Source: Streptomyces sp. SS1-1
GTDB lineage: Bacteria; Actinomycetota; Actinomycetes; Streptomycetales; Streptomycetaceae
Reading direction: 5' to 3'
Assembly: GCF_008973465.1 (NCBI RefSeq)
Contig: NZ_WBXN01000004.1
Coordinates: forward strand, 6,674,501 to 6,738,500
Length of the DNA: 64,000 nt
Shown piece after piece: positions 18,119-25,066 of the stretch (positions within the stretch are counted from its first letter, which is position 1; each line of letters begins with the position of its first letter). Under the pieces are notes generated by a model, which had not been told where the DNA came from, did not search any database, and saw only the letters and a list, made by a program, of their open reading frames with translations. The translations under genes and the position numbers were made by a program.

Positions 18119-18146
18119 GTGACAGGACCGGGGCCGGTCCTGTCAC
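18119..18146. repeat. 13-bp perfect inverted repeat overlapping a -35 box
   Basis: GTGACAGGACCGG-GG-CCGGTCCTGTCAC, starting 13 bp after the hydrolase stop. The right arm contains the first six bases of the TGTCACA box of the next gene. It may be a terminator, an operator, or both. Confidence 0.7.
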
Positions 18147-18167
18147 ACGGTGCGGTGCCGGCCGGTC
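18141..18167 (+). promoter_or_regulatory. ECF41-type promoter before the NDH-2-like gene
   Basis: TGTCACA (18141-18147), 16-nt spacer, GGTC (18164-18167); exact consensus, 34 bp before the GTG start. Confidence 0.85.
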
Positions 18168-18201
18168 TTCCAGGGTGAAACCAAGAGGAACAGAGGACAC
18201 C

Positions 18202-19566
18202 GTGCGTGAGATCTTGATCGTGGGCGGCGGCTACGCGGGTTTCTACACCGCGTGGGGCCTGGAGAAGAGGTTGCGGCGGGGTGAGGCGCGGGTCACCGTC
18301 GTCGACCCCCGCCCCTACATGACGTACCAGCCGTTCCTGCCCGAGGTGGTCGCCGGGTCGGTGGAAGCCCGTCACGCGGCGGTATCGCTCCGGCGGCACC
18401 TGCACCGAACCCGCGTGATCACGGGTGCGGTGACGGAGGTCCGCAACAGCGCGCACACGGTGACGGTCCGGCCGCAGTCCGGACCGGAGTTCGAACTTCG
18501 TTACGACGTCCTGGTGATGACCGCCGGAGCCGTCACCCGCACCTTCCCGATCCCGGGACTGAGCGACCAGGCGTACGGGCTCAAGCACGTGGAGGAGGCC
18601 GTGGCGATCCGCGACCGGCTGCTCACCTCCTTCGACCGCGCGGCGAACCTGCCGCACGGTCCGGAACGCCGCCGGCTCCTCACCGTCACCGTCGTCGGCG
18701 GCGGCTTCTCCGGGGTGGAGGGATTCGGTGAACTGTTGAGCCTGGCGTCCGCCTCGCTCAAGCACTATCCGGAGATCGGTGCGGAGGAGATCGCCTTCCA
18801 CCTGGTCGAGGCACGGGGCCGCATCCTCCCCGAGGTCACCGACCGGCCGGGGGAGTGGGTGGTGCGCTCGCTGGAGAAGCGGGGTGCGCGCGTGCATCTG
18901 AACACGCAACTCGTCTCCGCGGAGGGCGGCCGCGTGGTGCTCTCGGACGGATCGCAGTACGACTGTGGTCTGCTCGTATGGACGGCGGGCAACGCCGCCA
19001 ATCCGATCGTGCACAACCACACCGACCTCCCGGTCGACGCGCGGGGCCTGCTGCGGGTACGCGCGGATCTCCGGGTCGGGACGGAGAACGAGGCGGTGGC
19101 GGACGTATGGGCGGCCGGCGACGACGCCTCCGTGCCCGATCTCGCCGCGGGCCGGCCGGACGCCCGTACGGTGCCGAACGCCCAGCACGCCGTCCGTCAG
19201 GGCAAGTTGCTGGCGAAGAACATCATCGCGTCACTGCGCGGCCGGCCGGTCAGGAACTATGTGCACCACAGTCTCGGGGCGGTGGCCACACTCGGGCTGG
19301 GCCGGGGCGTCTTCCAGTACCGGCGTCTGGTCATCAAGGGATTCCCGGCCTGGCTGATGCACCGTGGCTATCACCTGCTGGCCGTACCGAGCTGGGAGCG
19401 CAAGGCACGGGTCTTCGCCGTGTGGGTGACCGCCGCCTTCTTCGGCCGCGACGTCATCTCCCTCGCGTCGGTCCAGCAACCGAGGGAGGCCTTCGTCTCC
19501 AGTGGTGACCCACGGCGGATCGAAAGTCCGCGGACGCGGACGCCGGCGGCCGACAGGACCCCGTAG
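18202..19566 (+). CDS. Type II NADH dehydrogenase-like FAD oxidoreductase
   Basis: 454 aa flavoprotein of the NDH-2 family, which oxidises NADH and reduces membrane quinone without proton pumping. The N-terminal FAD motif is IVGGGYAGFY, the second dinucleotide motif VVGGGFSG (about 165-172), and the late FAD contact AAGDDASVPD. The C-terminal stretch AWLMHRGYHLLAVPSW and the following helix resemble the membrane-attachment segment of NDH-2 proteins. GTG 18202 follows GAGGA; an upstream GTG at 18175 would leave almost no leader. It has its own exact regulon promoter, placing respiratory NADH oxidation in this regulon. Confidence 0.85.
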   Translation: MREILIVGGGYAGFYTAWGLEKRLRRGEARVTVVDPRPYMTYQPFLPEVVAGSVEARHAAVSLRRHLHRTRVITGAVTEVRNSAHTVTVRPQSGPEFELRYDVLVMTAGAVTRTFPIPGLSDQAYGLKHVEEAVAIRDRLLTSFDRAANLPHGPERRRLLTVTVVGGGFSGVEGFGELLSLASASLKHYPEIGAEEIAFHLVEARGRILPEVTDRPGEWVVRSLEKRGARVHLNTQLVSAEGGRVVLSDGSQYDCGLLVWTAGNAANPIVHNHTDLPVDARGLLRVRADLRVGTENEAVADVWAAGDDASVPDLAAGRPDARTVPNAQHAVRQGKLLAKNIIASLRGRPVRNYVHHSLGAVATLGLGRGVFQYRRLVIKGFPAWLMHRGYHLLAVPSWERKARVFAVWVTAAFFGRDVISLASVQQPREAFVSSGDPRRIESPRTRTPAADRTP

Positions 19567-19598
19567 GCCTGTGAGACCCGAGGACCCGGCAGGGCGGC

Positions 19599-20153
19599 TC
19601 AGCGCTTGGCCGCGCGGTACAGACCGCGGCCCACACGGCGGACGCGGGACTGACCGACGAGACGGTCCAGCGTGCTCCGGACGGCGTTGATGCTGCCGCT
19701 GTCGGTGTCGCGGCCCAGCGCGGACGCCACATCCCTGGCACGGACGTCGGTGTTCCCGGCTTCCGCGAAGTAGGCCAGGATCTGTTCGGTGAGCTTGCCG
19801 TACGCCTTCGGGCCGTCGGCGTCAGCCGGGCCGGAGTCGCGGCCGTCCTCCGCCCGGTTCCCCTCACCGGCCCTCTCGTCCGCCTTGTCCGTGGGCGGCA
19901 CAGGCGTCGGTGCCGCCGTCGCCGGCACCTCAGCGACGTCGTCGGCCGGACCTGCCGCCGCGGACGCGTGAGCGGACTCGGGCATGAGAGCTTGAAGGGC
20001 GCCGAGGGCACGCGACACGGAGTCGAGGTGAGCGGTGACCGCGGCCAGTTCGCGCTCCAGTGCCTGCTTCTGGATCTGCAGTCGCGCCAGGTCCTCCTGG
20101 AGGCCCTCGGCGGTGATCTCGATGTTGCGAGCCGTAGGGGTCACGGAGACCAT
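19599..20153 (-). CDS. Coiled-coil plus winged-helix regulatory protein (copy 2)
   Basis: 184 aa paralog of the gene at 15693-16142. It shares the N-terminal coiled coil (LQEDLARLQIQKQALEREL, about 18-36 onward) and the C-terminal winged helix (YGKLTEQILAYF, VRARDVASALG, SINAVRSTLDRLVG, VGRGLYRA). It differs by a longer Ala/Asp/Pro-rich linker of about 60 residues. Function unknown; likely DNA-binding or sigma-interacting. No clear regulon promoter is seen upstream. It lies next to a 68-aa coiled-coil protein and a sigma-4-less ECF41 paralog, which together mirror the sigma/winged-helix pair at 15.7-17.2 kb. Confidence 0.75.
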   Translation of the reverse strand: MVSVTPTARNIEITAEGLQEDLARLQIQKQALERELAAVTAHLDSVSRALGALQALMPESAHASAAAGPADDVAEVPATAAPTPVPPTDKADERAGEGNRAEDGRDSGPADADGPKAYGKLTEQILAYFAEAGNTDVRARDVASALGRDTDSGSINAVRSTLDRLVGQSRVRRVGRGLYRAAKR

Positions 20154-20336
20154 GCGTTCCTCTCGTTCTCACCCCAGGTCCGGCGGGGCCGCCCGACGCC
20201 GGGCTCCGACACTCGGCCCGGCACCGGGGGCAGAATACCCGCACCGTGTGGGGAGTGGCCCACGTCGGGCCGCGTGCGCGGCGGGCCGGCGACACCGCGA
20301 ACACCATGTTCGTCGCGCCGCGCCACCGACCCGCCC

Positions 20337-20543
20337 CTACCGCGAGGGCGCCTCGCCGTCGGTGGGTCCGGTCGCCGGACACCGCAGTCGCCTCAGGGTC
20401 TCGGAGAGCGCGTCGATGCGTGCGTCCACCGAGTGGATCGCCTCTCGGAGCAGGCTCATCCGCCCTTCGAGCAGTGCGGCCTCCGCCGCCAGTGAGGCGG
20501 TGACGGCGGCGGGATCGGTCTGCCGGTCGGTGCTTGGGTACAT
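20337..20543 (-). CDS. Small coiled-coil protein
   Basis: 68 aa. The ATG at 20543 is preceded by GAAGGACGAGGG. Residues about 12-50 are a heptad-patterned helix (LAAEAALLEGRMSLLREAI, VDARIDALSETLRRL), similar in character to the N-terminal coiled coils of the two winged-helix regulators, so it could pair with them. It contains one cysteine (RCPA) near the C-terminus. An exact TGTCACA-N16-GGTC promoter lies 55 bp upstream, which supports it being a real, expressed gene. Function unknown. Confidence 0.68.
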   Translation of the reverse strand: MYPSTDRQTDPAAVTASLAAEAALLEGRMSLLREAIHSVDARIDALSETLRRLRCPATGPTDGEAPSR

Positions 20544-20597
20544 CCCTCGTCCTTCCTCGGCTCGTGCCGTCGGCGCGTGAACCGCCGACATCGCATT

Positions 20598-20624
20598 GAC
20601 CGGGCAGTGACGAGCGCTGTGACA
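20598..20624 (-). promoter_or_regulatory. ECF41-type promoter before the 68-aa coiled-coil gene
   Basis: Minus strand TGTCACA (20624-20618), 16-nt spacer, GGTC (20601-20598). Exact consensus. Confidence 0.83.
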
Positions 20625-21024
20625 GCCCTGTGCGCGGCTTGCGTATCAGCGCGGTGTGCAGCCGGGGACGACGGCGGCGCAGGTGGCGTCGAAGTGGGTC
20701 AACGTCCATTGCTTGACGTAGGCGTACAGGGTGCCGTCGGCCGGCGAGCTGACTCCTCTCGGCAAACGGGTGTGTGAGAGGCCGCCACGGGTAGAAGGAC
20801 CGCATGGCCGGACCGTCCGACGCAGCACACTGATGCGCTTCCGACGCAATGTCAGACGGTGTGACCGCGTGACAGTGTGTTCTGTTGCCCACGGGAGACG
20901 GAGTTCCTCGCGCGCGGTCCCGGGACATGGATGCGGCCGTCCCGGTGCCGCGGAGTAACGTGGCGAAGAGGGCGATGCGACGACCGCGTCCAGGTGAACG
21001 GGACATCCAGGAGACGGGGACGGT
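20625..21024. other. Gene-poor interval between the small protein and the sigma-4-less gene
   Basis: About 400 bp with no convincing gene. On the minus strand a short frame ending at 20646 reads like coding sequence for some 30 residues (ADGTLYAYVKQWTLTHF) but has only a weak TTG start; it may be a gene remnant. TGTCAGA and GTGTGACC fragments near 20850-20875 lack a correctly spaced -10 box. No promoter for 21025 could be assigned. Confidence 0.4.
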
Positions 21025-21774
21025 ATGGAACCAGTCGCGGACACCATGCCGATCGGGGAGCTGCTCGACGAGCGGCGGCATCTGCTGGAGGTCGCCCACT
21101 GGATGCTGGGCGACGGCGCCCTCGCCGAGTACGTCACCGACGAGGCGTACCGGGAGTGGTACAGGCTCTCCGAACACCAGCAGGGCCGCGTAGGGGCCCC
21201 GCGGGCCTGGTTGACGCGAGCCGTGGGGAGCATCGCCTTGGCACGGCTGGGCCTCTCCGAGCACGAGATCCAGAGGGCACCACAGGGTGCCGTGCGGAGC
21301 CGCGCGGTGTTCGATCCGTGCCTGGAGGACGACCTCGGCGCGCTCCCGGCGCCGTCGAGCCGAGCCCGGCACAGCCTCCGGGACAGGACCGCACGCCCCA
21401 CGCCACCCCGCGCGCAGGACGAAGCGGTCGAGGCCGTACGGCAGGCGTGCGTCGACCAGGACGCGGACCGTCTGGCCGGCCTGCTGGACCCCGGCGCCGT
21501 CGCGTTCTACGACGGCGGAGGCAAGGTCCGGGCACTGACACGGCCCGTCGTCGGAGGCCCCCGGGTCGCCCGGAGTCTGCTGACGCTGCTGGCCCGCAAC
21601 CCCCGCACCACCCTGCACACTCGATCCGTCAACGGGCGAACCGGTCTCGTCGTGCGATACGAAGGCCGGGTCGCCGCCGTGGTCTGCCTCGACATGGCCG
21701 GCTCACGAGTAGTCCAGGTCTGGGCCGTACTCAATCCCGACAAGCTGCGGTCCTGGAACTTCCCCCGCGTCTGA
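21025..21774 (+). CDS. ECF41-like protein lacking sigma region 4
   Basis: 249 aa, paralogous to the sigma factor at 16311-17171. Region 2 aligns throughout (ELLDERRHLLEVAHWMLG at 12-29, then AWLTRAVGSIALARL). The C-terminal SnoaL-like domain is complete, with DGGGK (163-167) and NPDKL. Between ARL and the shared RARHSLR the paralog has 75 residues including the region-4 helix-turn-helix; here there are only 37 with no such motif. The gene remains fully open. It could bind core polymerase or ligand without recognising -35 boxes, hence act as a decoy or modulator, or it may be decaying. Confidence 0.78.
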   Translation: MEPVADTMPIGELLDERRHLLEVAHWMLGDGALAEYVTDEAYREWYRLSEHQQGRVGAPRAWLTRAVGSIALARLGLSEHEIQRAPQGAVRSRAVFDPCLEDDLGALPAPSSRARHSLRDRTARPTPPRAQDEAVEAVRQACVDQDADRLAGLLDPGAVAFYDGGGKVRALTRPVVGGPRVARSLLTLLARNPRTTLHTRSVNGRTGLVVRYEGRVAAVVCLDMAGSRVVQVWAVLNPDKLRSWNFPRV

Positions 21775-21795
21775 CGTGCCCGCGTCCGGGGCCGC

Positions 21796-22722
21796 TCAGA
21801 CGCAGAGGGCGGCTGGGGAGCGGTGACGGGAGCGGGAGTCCAGGAAGGCGGCGATCTTGTCCGGATTGAAGACCCACATCACCTGGTGGATGCCTCGCGA
21901 CGTGGCCGCGACCGTCATGAAGGTGGCGGGCCGGCCGTCCCTGTGGAGCAGGATGCCGCCGCGTCCGTTGGCCTCGACCGGTTCGGCCTCGACCGTGGGC
22001 CAGAACCGCGGGTACGCCGTGGACAGGTTCGCCACGCGGGCACGGCCCAGGACGGGCACCCGGGCCGCTCCCCGGATGCCGTTGCCGTCGGACAGACTCA
22101 CCGCGTTCGGGGTGAGCAGTGACTCCAGGCCGGCGACGTCACCCTGCCGGGCGGCGGCGACGAAGGCGTGGAGCAGCGTCCGGTGCTCCGTGGCGTCGAC
22201 GCTGTCCCGCTGGTCGTCGGTGAGGTGTTTGCGCGCCCGGCTCACGATCTTGCGCACGTTGACGGCGCTGAGCCCCAGGATGCGGGCGATCTCGGGATAG
22301 GCGTAGTCGAACGCCTCCCTGAGGACATAGGCGGCGCGCTCGGTCGGGGAGAGCTTCTGCAGCACCAGGAGCAGGGCCATCTCGAGCGCCTCGGCCCGCT
22401 CGGCGCCGACCTCCGGGTCGTTGCTGGTGTCCACGGGCTCCGGCAGCCACGGACCGATGTAGGTCTCGCGGCGGACACGGGCCGACTGCGCCACGTTGAT
22501 GGCCAGCCGGGTGGTGGTGCTCGACAGGAACGCGACCGGGCTGATCACGACGGTGCGGTCGGTCCGCTGCCAGCGCAGCCACACCTCCTGGACGACGTCC
22601 TCGGCCTCCACCGCGCTGCCCAGCACGCGGTAGGCGATGCCGAACAGACGGGGCCGGAGCGCCACGAAGACGGAAACGGCCTCGCTCAGGTCGCCTTCCA
22701 CGGGGGTCGCCTCTGGATGCAT
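21796..22722 (-). CDS. ECF41-type sigma factor with SnoaL-like domain
   Basis: 308 aa. Region 2 is at about residues 19-85 (FGIAYRVLGSAVEAEDVVQE), the linker carries the ECF41 signature WLPEP (92-96), region 4 is at about 124-170 (LSPTERAAYVLREAFDYAYPEIARIL), and the C-terminal SnoaL-like domain at about 180-308. The usual DGGGK motif reads DGNGI (212-216); NPDKI is near 286. A degenerate copy of the regulon promoter (TGTTACG-N16-GGTC) lies upstream, consistent with autoregulation. It is divergent from the WhiB-like gene and converges with the sigma-4-less paralog, 21 bp apart. Confidence 0.92.
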   Translation of the reverse strand: MHPEATPVEGDLSEAVSVFVALRPRLFGIAYRVLGSAVEAEDVVQEVWLRWQRTDRTVVISPVAFLSSTTTRLAINVAQSARVRRETYIGPWLPEPVDTSNDPEVGAERAEALEMALLLVLQKLSPTERAAYVLREAFDYAYPEIARILGLSAVNVRKIVSRARKHLTDDQRDSVDATEHRTLLHAFVAAARQGDVAGLESLLTPNAVSLSDGNGIRGAARVPVLGRARVANLSTAYPRFWPTVEAEPVEANGRGGILLHRDGRPATFMTVAATSRGIHQVMWVFNPDKIAAFLDSRSRHRSPAALCV

Positions 22723-22850
22723 GATCCCGGTCTCCGTTCTGTCGCCGGTAGGTGCGGAGGCGGTCGCTCGACTTGTCGTCGCCGCCGCCGGAGCGCTGGC
22801 CCGGCGTACTGAGGGATCGGCAGGGCGCTGTGCTCACCTTCACCCCGGAT

Positions 22851-22877
22851 GACCGGCGGCACCGTCGTTTCGTAACA
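22851..22877 (-). promoter_or_regulatory. Degenerate ECF41-type promoter before sigma gene 22722
   Basis: Minus strand TGTTACG (22877-22871), 16-nt spacer, GGTC (22854-22851). Two mismatches in the -35 box, but spacing and -10 are exact. The 378-bp interval 22723-23100 holds this and the divergent WhiB promoter and no gene. Confidence 0.55.
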
Positions 22878-22970
22878 CCTTTGTGCGGGATTCTTCGGCG
22901 GGCCTTCCGGACCGGCCGCCTTTTCGTGTTCGGAGCCTGTCCCGTCGCGGCGGGCTTCGGCTCGGGCGAA

Positions 22971-22997
22971 TGTCACATCCGTGCCGACCGTCCGGTC
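22971..22997 (+). promoter_or_regulatory. ECF41-type promoter before the WhiB-like gene
   Basis: TGTCACA (22971-22977), 16-nt spacer, GGTC (22994-22997). Exact consensus; predicts a leader of roughly 95 nt. Confidence 0.85.
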
Positions 22998-23100
22998 TTC
23001 CGGTGAAAGGCGATTTCGTCCCACCCGCGTTCACGCGGCTTTCCCCCACGCGACGAGCCACCCCCCCATCGATATCCGTTCCTCGAACAGGAGACATTCC

Positions 23101-23367
23101 ATGGATTGGCGTGTAAGGGGCCTCTGCCTGACCGAAGACCCTGATCTCTTCTTCCCGGTCGGCCATGCCGGCAGTGGGCCGGTGGCGATGCAGACGGACG
23201 AGGCGAAGGCCGTCTGCCGTCATTGCCCCGTCATTCGGCAGTGTCTGGCGTGGGCCGTCGCCGCCGGTCCGGTCGAGGGCGTCTGGGGAGGCACCACGGA
23301 AGGGGAGCGCCGCGCCCTGCGCCGGCGCGAGGTGCGGGGATCGAGTGCCACGGGGAGGGCCGCCTGA
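23101..23367 (+). CDS. WhiB-like iron-sulfur regulatory protein
   Basis: 88 aa actinobacteria-specific Wbl protein. The four cluster-binding cysteines are C9, C39, C42 and C48 (CxxC then x5 C), followed by the GVWGG turn (60-64) and a basic C-terminal tail (RRALRRREVR). Such proteins bind a [4Fe-4S] cluster sensitive to O2 or NO and usually act by binding a sigma factor region 4. The ATG at 23101 follows AGGAGA. An exact regulon promoter lies upstream and an ECF41 sigma gene is divergent. It is thus a candidate secondary redox regulator in the regulon. Confidence 0.93.
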   Translation: MDWRVRGLCLTEDPDLFFPVGHAGSGPVAMQTDEAKAVCRHCPVIRQCLAWAVAAGPVEGVWGGTTEGERRALRRREVRGSSATGRAA

Positions 23368-23374
23368 GCGGGCC

Positions 23375-23436
23375 GGACACGGATGCGGGTGGGCGGGGAT
23401 GGTGAAGACCATCCCCGCCCACCCGCATCCGTGTCC
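23375..23436. terminator. 29-bp perfect hairpin between convergent genes
   Basis: Left arm 23375-23403 (begins GGACACGGATGCGGG), loop GAAG, right arm 23408-23436, perfectly complementary over 29 bp. It lies between the WhiB-like stop and the YceI stop and should terminate both strands. The stem is exceptionally long. Confidence 0.85.
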
Positions 23437-23437
23437 G

Positions 23438-24046
23438 TCAGGCCGCGGCGTCCGCCGCTCCCCGCTCGGCCCGTACGGCCGAGATGTCCAGGTTCAGGGT
23501 CACCTTGTCGCCGATGAGGACACCCCCCGTGTCGAGCGGTGTGTTCCAGGCCAGCCCCCAGTCCGAGCGCCGCAGGGTGGCGGAGCCCGCGAAGCCGACC
23601 CGGTGACCGCCGAAGGCGTCGTCACCGAACCCGCCGAAGACGACGTCGATGTCCACGGGCAGTTCGACGTCCTTGATGCGCAGCCCTCCCGAGAGGCGGA
23701 ACTCGTCGCCGCCGAGCGGGGTGACGCCCGTGGAGTGGAAGGCCATCAGGGGAAACGTCGCGGAGTCGAGGAAGTCGGGCCCCGCCATGTGCGCGTCGCG
23801 GTCCGCCACGCCCGTGTCCAGGCTGTCCGTCTGGACGCTGACGTAGGCCTTGGAGCGGGCCGGGTCGGAGCCGTCGAGCAGGAGGAGGCCCTCGAAGCGG
23901 TCGAACCGGCCCCGGACGTTGGTGATCATGGCGTGCCGGACGGAGAAGCCGATCGTGCTGTGGAGCGGGTCGATGGTGTAGGCCCCGGTCACGGCCGGGT
24001 GCGCACCGGCCGACGGGAACGTCGCCTTGTCGCGTCGAGTGGGCAT
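23438..24046 (-). CDS. YceI family protein
   Basis: 202 aa lipocalin-like YceI protein, a family that binds isoprenoid quinones or other amphiphiles. Diagnostic segments are YTIDPLHSTIGFSVRHAMI (about 32-50), then VRGRFDRFEG, and SDWGLAWNTPLDTGGVLIGD near the C-terminus. No signal peptide is apparent, so it is probably cytosolic. The start at 24046 was chosen because family similarity begins soon after it; AAGGAAA lies about 13 bp upstream. It follows the NmrA gene on the same strand (118 bp) and probably shares its regulon promoter. A quinone-binding role fits the redox theme. Confidence 0.88.
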   Translation of the reverse strand: MPTRRDKATFPSAGAHPAVTGAYTIDPLHSTIGFSVRHAMITNVRGRFDRFEGLLLLDGSDPARSKAYVSVQTDSLDTGVADRDAHMAGPDFLDSATFPLMAFHSTGVTPLGGDEFRLSGGLRIKDVELPVDIDVVFGGFGDDAFGGHRVGFAGSATLRRSDWGLAWNTPLDTGGVLIGDKVTLNLDISAVRAERGAADAAA

Positions 24047-24164
24047 GGTGAGTCTGCTTTCCTTCGTGGAGGTGACGAAAGGGGCCTGCCGCGCCGCGGT
24101 GCGGACGACAGGCCCCTCGAGGTGGGGTGGCGGGCCTCCGTCACAGGACCCGCCGTCCCACGGC

Positions 24165-24917
24165 TCAGCGCTGCTGCTGCTGCGCGAGCCAGTCGGCGAA
24201 CCGGGTCTCGGCGATGTGCGCGTCCGGACCGGGGAGCAGCGTGGTCTCCTGCAGTTCCGCACCGAAGTACGGGGCGTGCACGTCGGTCACGACGTGGCGC
24301 GGGTCCTTCTTGGCGGCCAGCCCCTTGCGGATCAACTCGTCGAGCTGGAACTCCTCGGGGCCGGCGACCTCGACCACGCCGCCCACGGGGGCGCCGACCG
24401 CGGTGCGGCCGACGGCGGCGGCGACGTCGTCGGAGAAGACGGGCCGGATCTTGACCGGGGCCAGCCGGACGGTGTCACCGTCGGTCGCCGCCTCGGCGAT
24501 GCCCTTCATGAACTCGAAGAACTGCGTGGCGTGCACGATCGAGTAGGGGATGCCCGAGTCCTTGATCAGGCCCTCCTGCATCTGCTTGGCGCGGAAGTAG
24601 CCGCTGTCCTGGAGCCGCTCCGTGCCGACCACGGAGAGCGCCACATGGTGGGTCACACCGGCGTTCGCCTCCGCCTTCAGGAGGTTGGTGGTGGAGGTGC
24701 GGAAGAACTCCATGACGGCGTCGTCCTCGAAAGAGGGCGAGTTGGAGACGTCGATCACGACCGAGGCTCCGGCCAGCACCTCGGCCAGTCCTTCGCCGGT
24801 GAGTGTGTTCACGCCGGTGTTGGGGGCGGCGGGCACGGCCTCGTGACCGTGCTCGCCGAGCTTGGCGACCAGCTTGGAGCCGATCAGTCCGGTACCGCCG
24901 ATGACTACGACCTTCAT
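24165..24917 (-). CDS. NmrA-like NAD(P)-binding protein (atypical SDR epimerase/reductase)
   Basis: 250 aa Rossmann protein. The glycine motif VVIGGTGLIGSKLV is at the N-terminus; the fold continues through VVIDVSNSP and HHVALSVVGTERL. Atypical extended SDRs of this type act as redox sensors or quinone/isoflavone reductases; family members neighbour ECF41 sigma factors in many actinobacteria. The ATG at 24917 follows AAAGG. An exact regulon promoter lies 45 bp upstream, and YceI follows downstream. It is paralogous to 43134-43874. Confidence 0.88.
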   Translation of the reverse strand: MKVVVIGGTGLIGSKLVAKLGEHGHEAVPAAPNTGVNTLTGEGLAEVLAGASVVIDVSNSPSFEDDAVMEFFRTSTTNLLKAEANAGVTHHVALSVVGTERLQDSGYFRAKQMQEGLIKDSGIPYSIVHATQFFEFMKGIAEAATDGDTVRLAPVKIRPVFSDDVAAAVGRTAVGAPVGGVVEVAGPEEFQLDELIRKGLAAKKDPRHVVTDVHAPYFGAELQETTLLPGPDAHIAETRFADWLAQQQQR

Positions 24918-24961
24918 GGGAATAACCTTTCGGAATGTGCGATGTCGCCTACCGCAGATAA

Positions 24962-24988
24962 GACCGGGTGCTCGCTTCTTCTGTGACA
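24962..24988 (-). promoter_or_regulatory. ECF41-type promoter before the NmrA-YceI operon
   Basis: Minus strand TGTCACA (24988-24982), 16-nt spacer, GGTC (24965-24962). Exact consensus. Confidence 0.87.
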
Positions 24989-25066
24989 GCAGAGCCGCCT
25001 TTTCGGTCTTTCCGGTGTTTCAGGCGTTCTGACGACGCCCCGGCTTTTCCGGTGAGCGGAGGATCG

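Noticed and set aside
20646..20753. Short minus-strand frame reading like protein (ADGTLYAYVKQWTLTHF)
   Set aside because: Only about 35 residues, with a weak TTG start and no ribosome site. It may be a remnant but cannot be supported as a gene.
23165..24454. 429-aa plus-strand frame over the WhiB, hairpin and YceI region
   Set aside because: It overlaps the WhiB-like gene in another frame and is antisense to YceI; its later half is low-complexity arginine-rich sequence.
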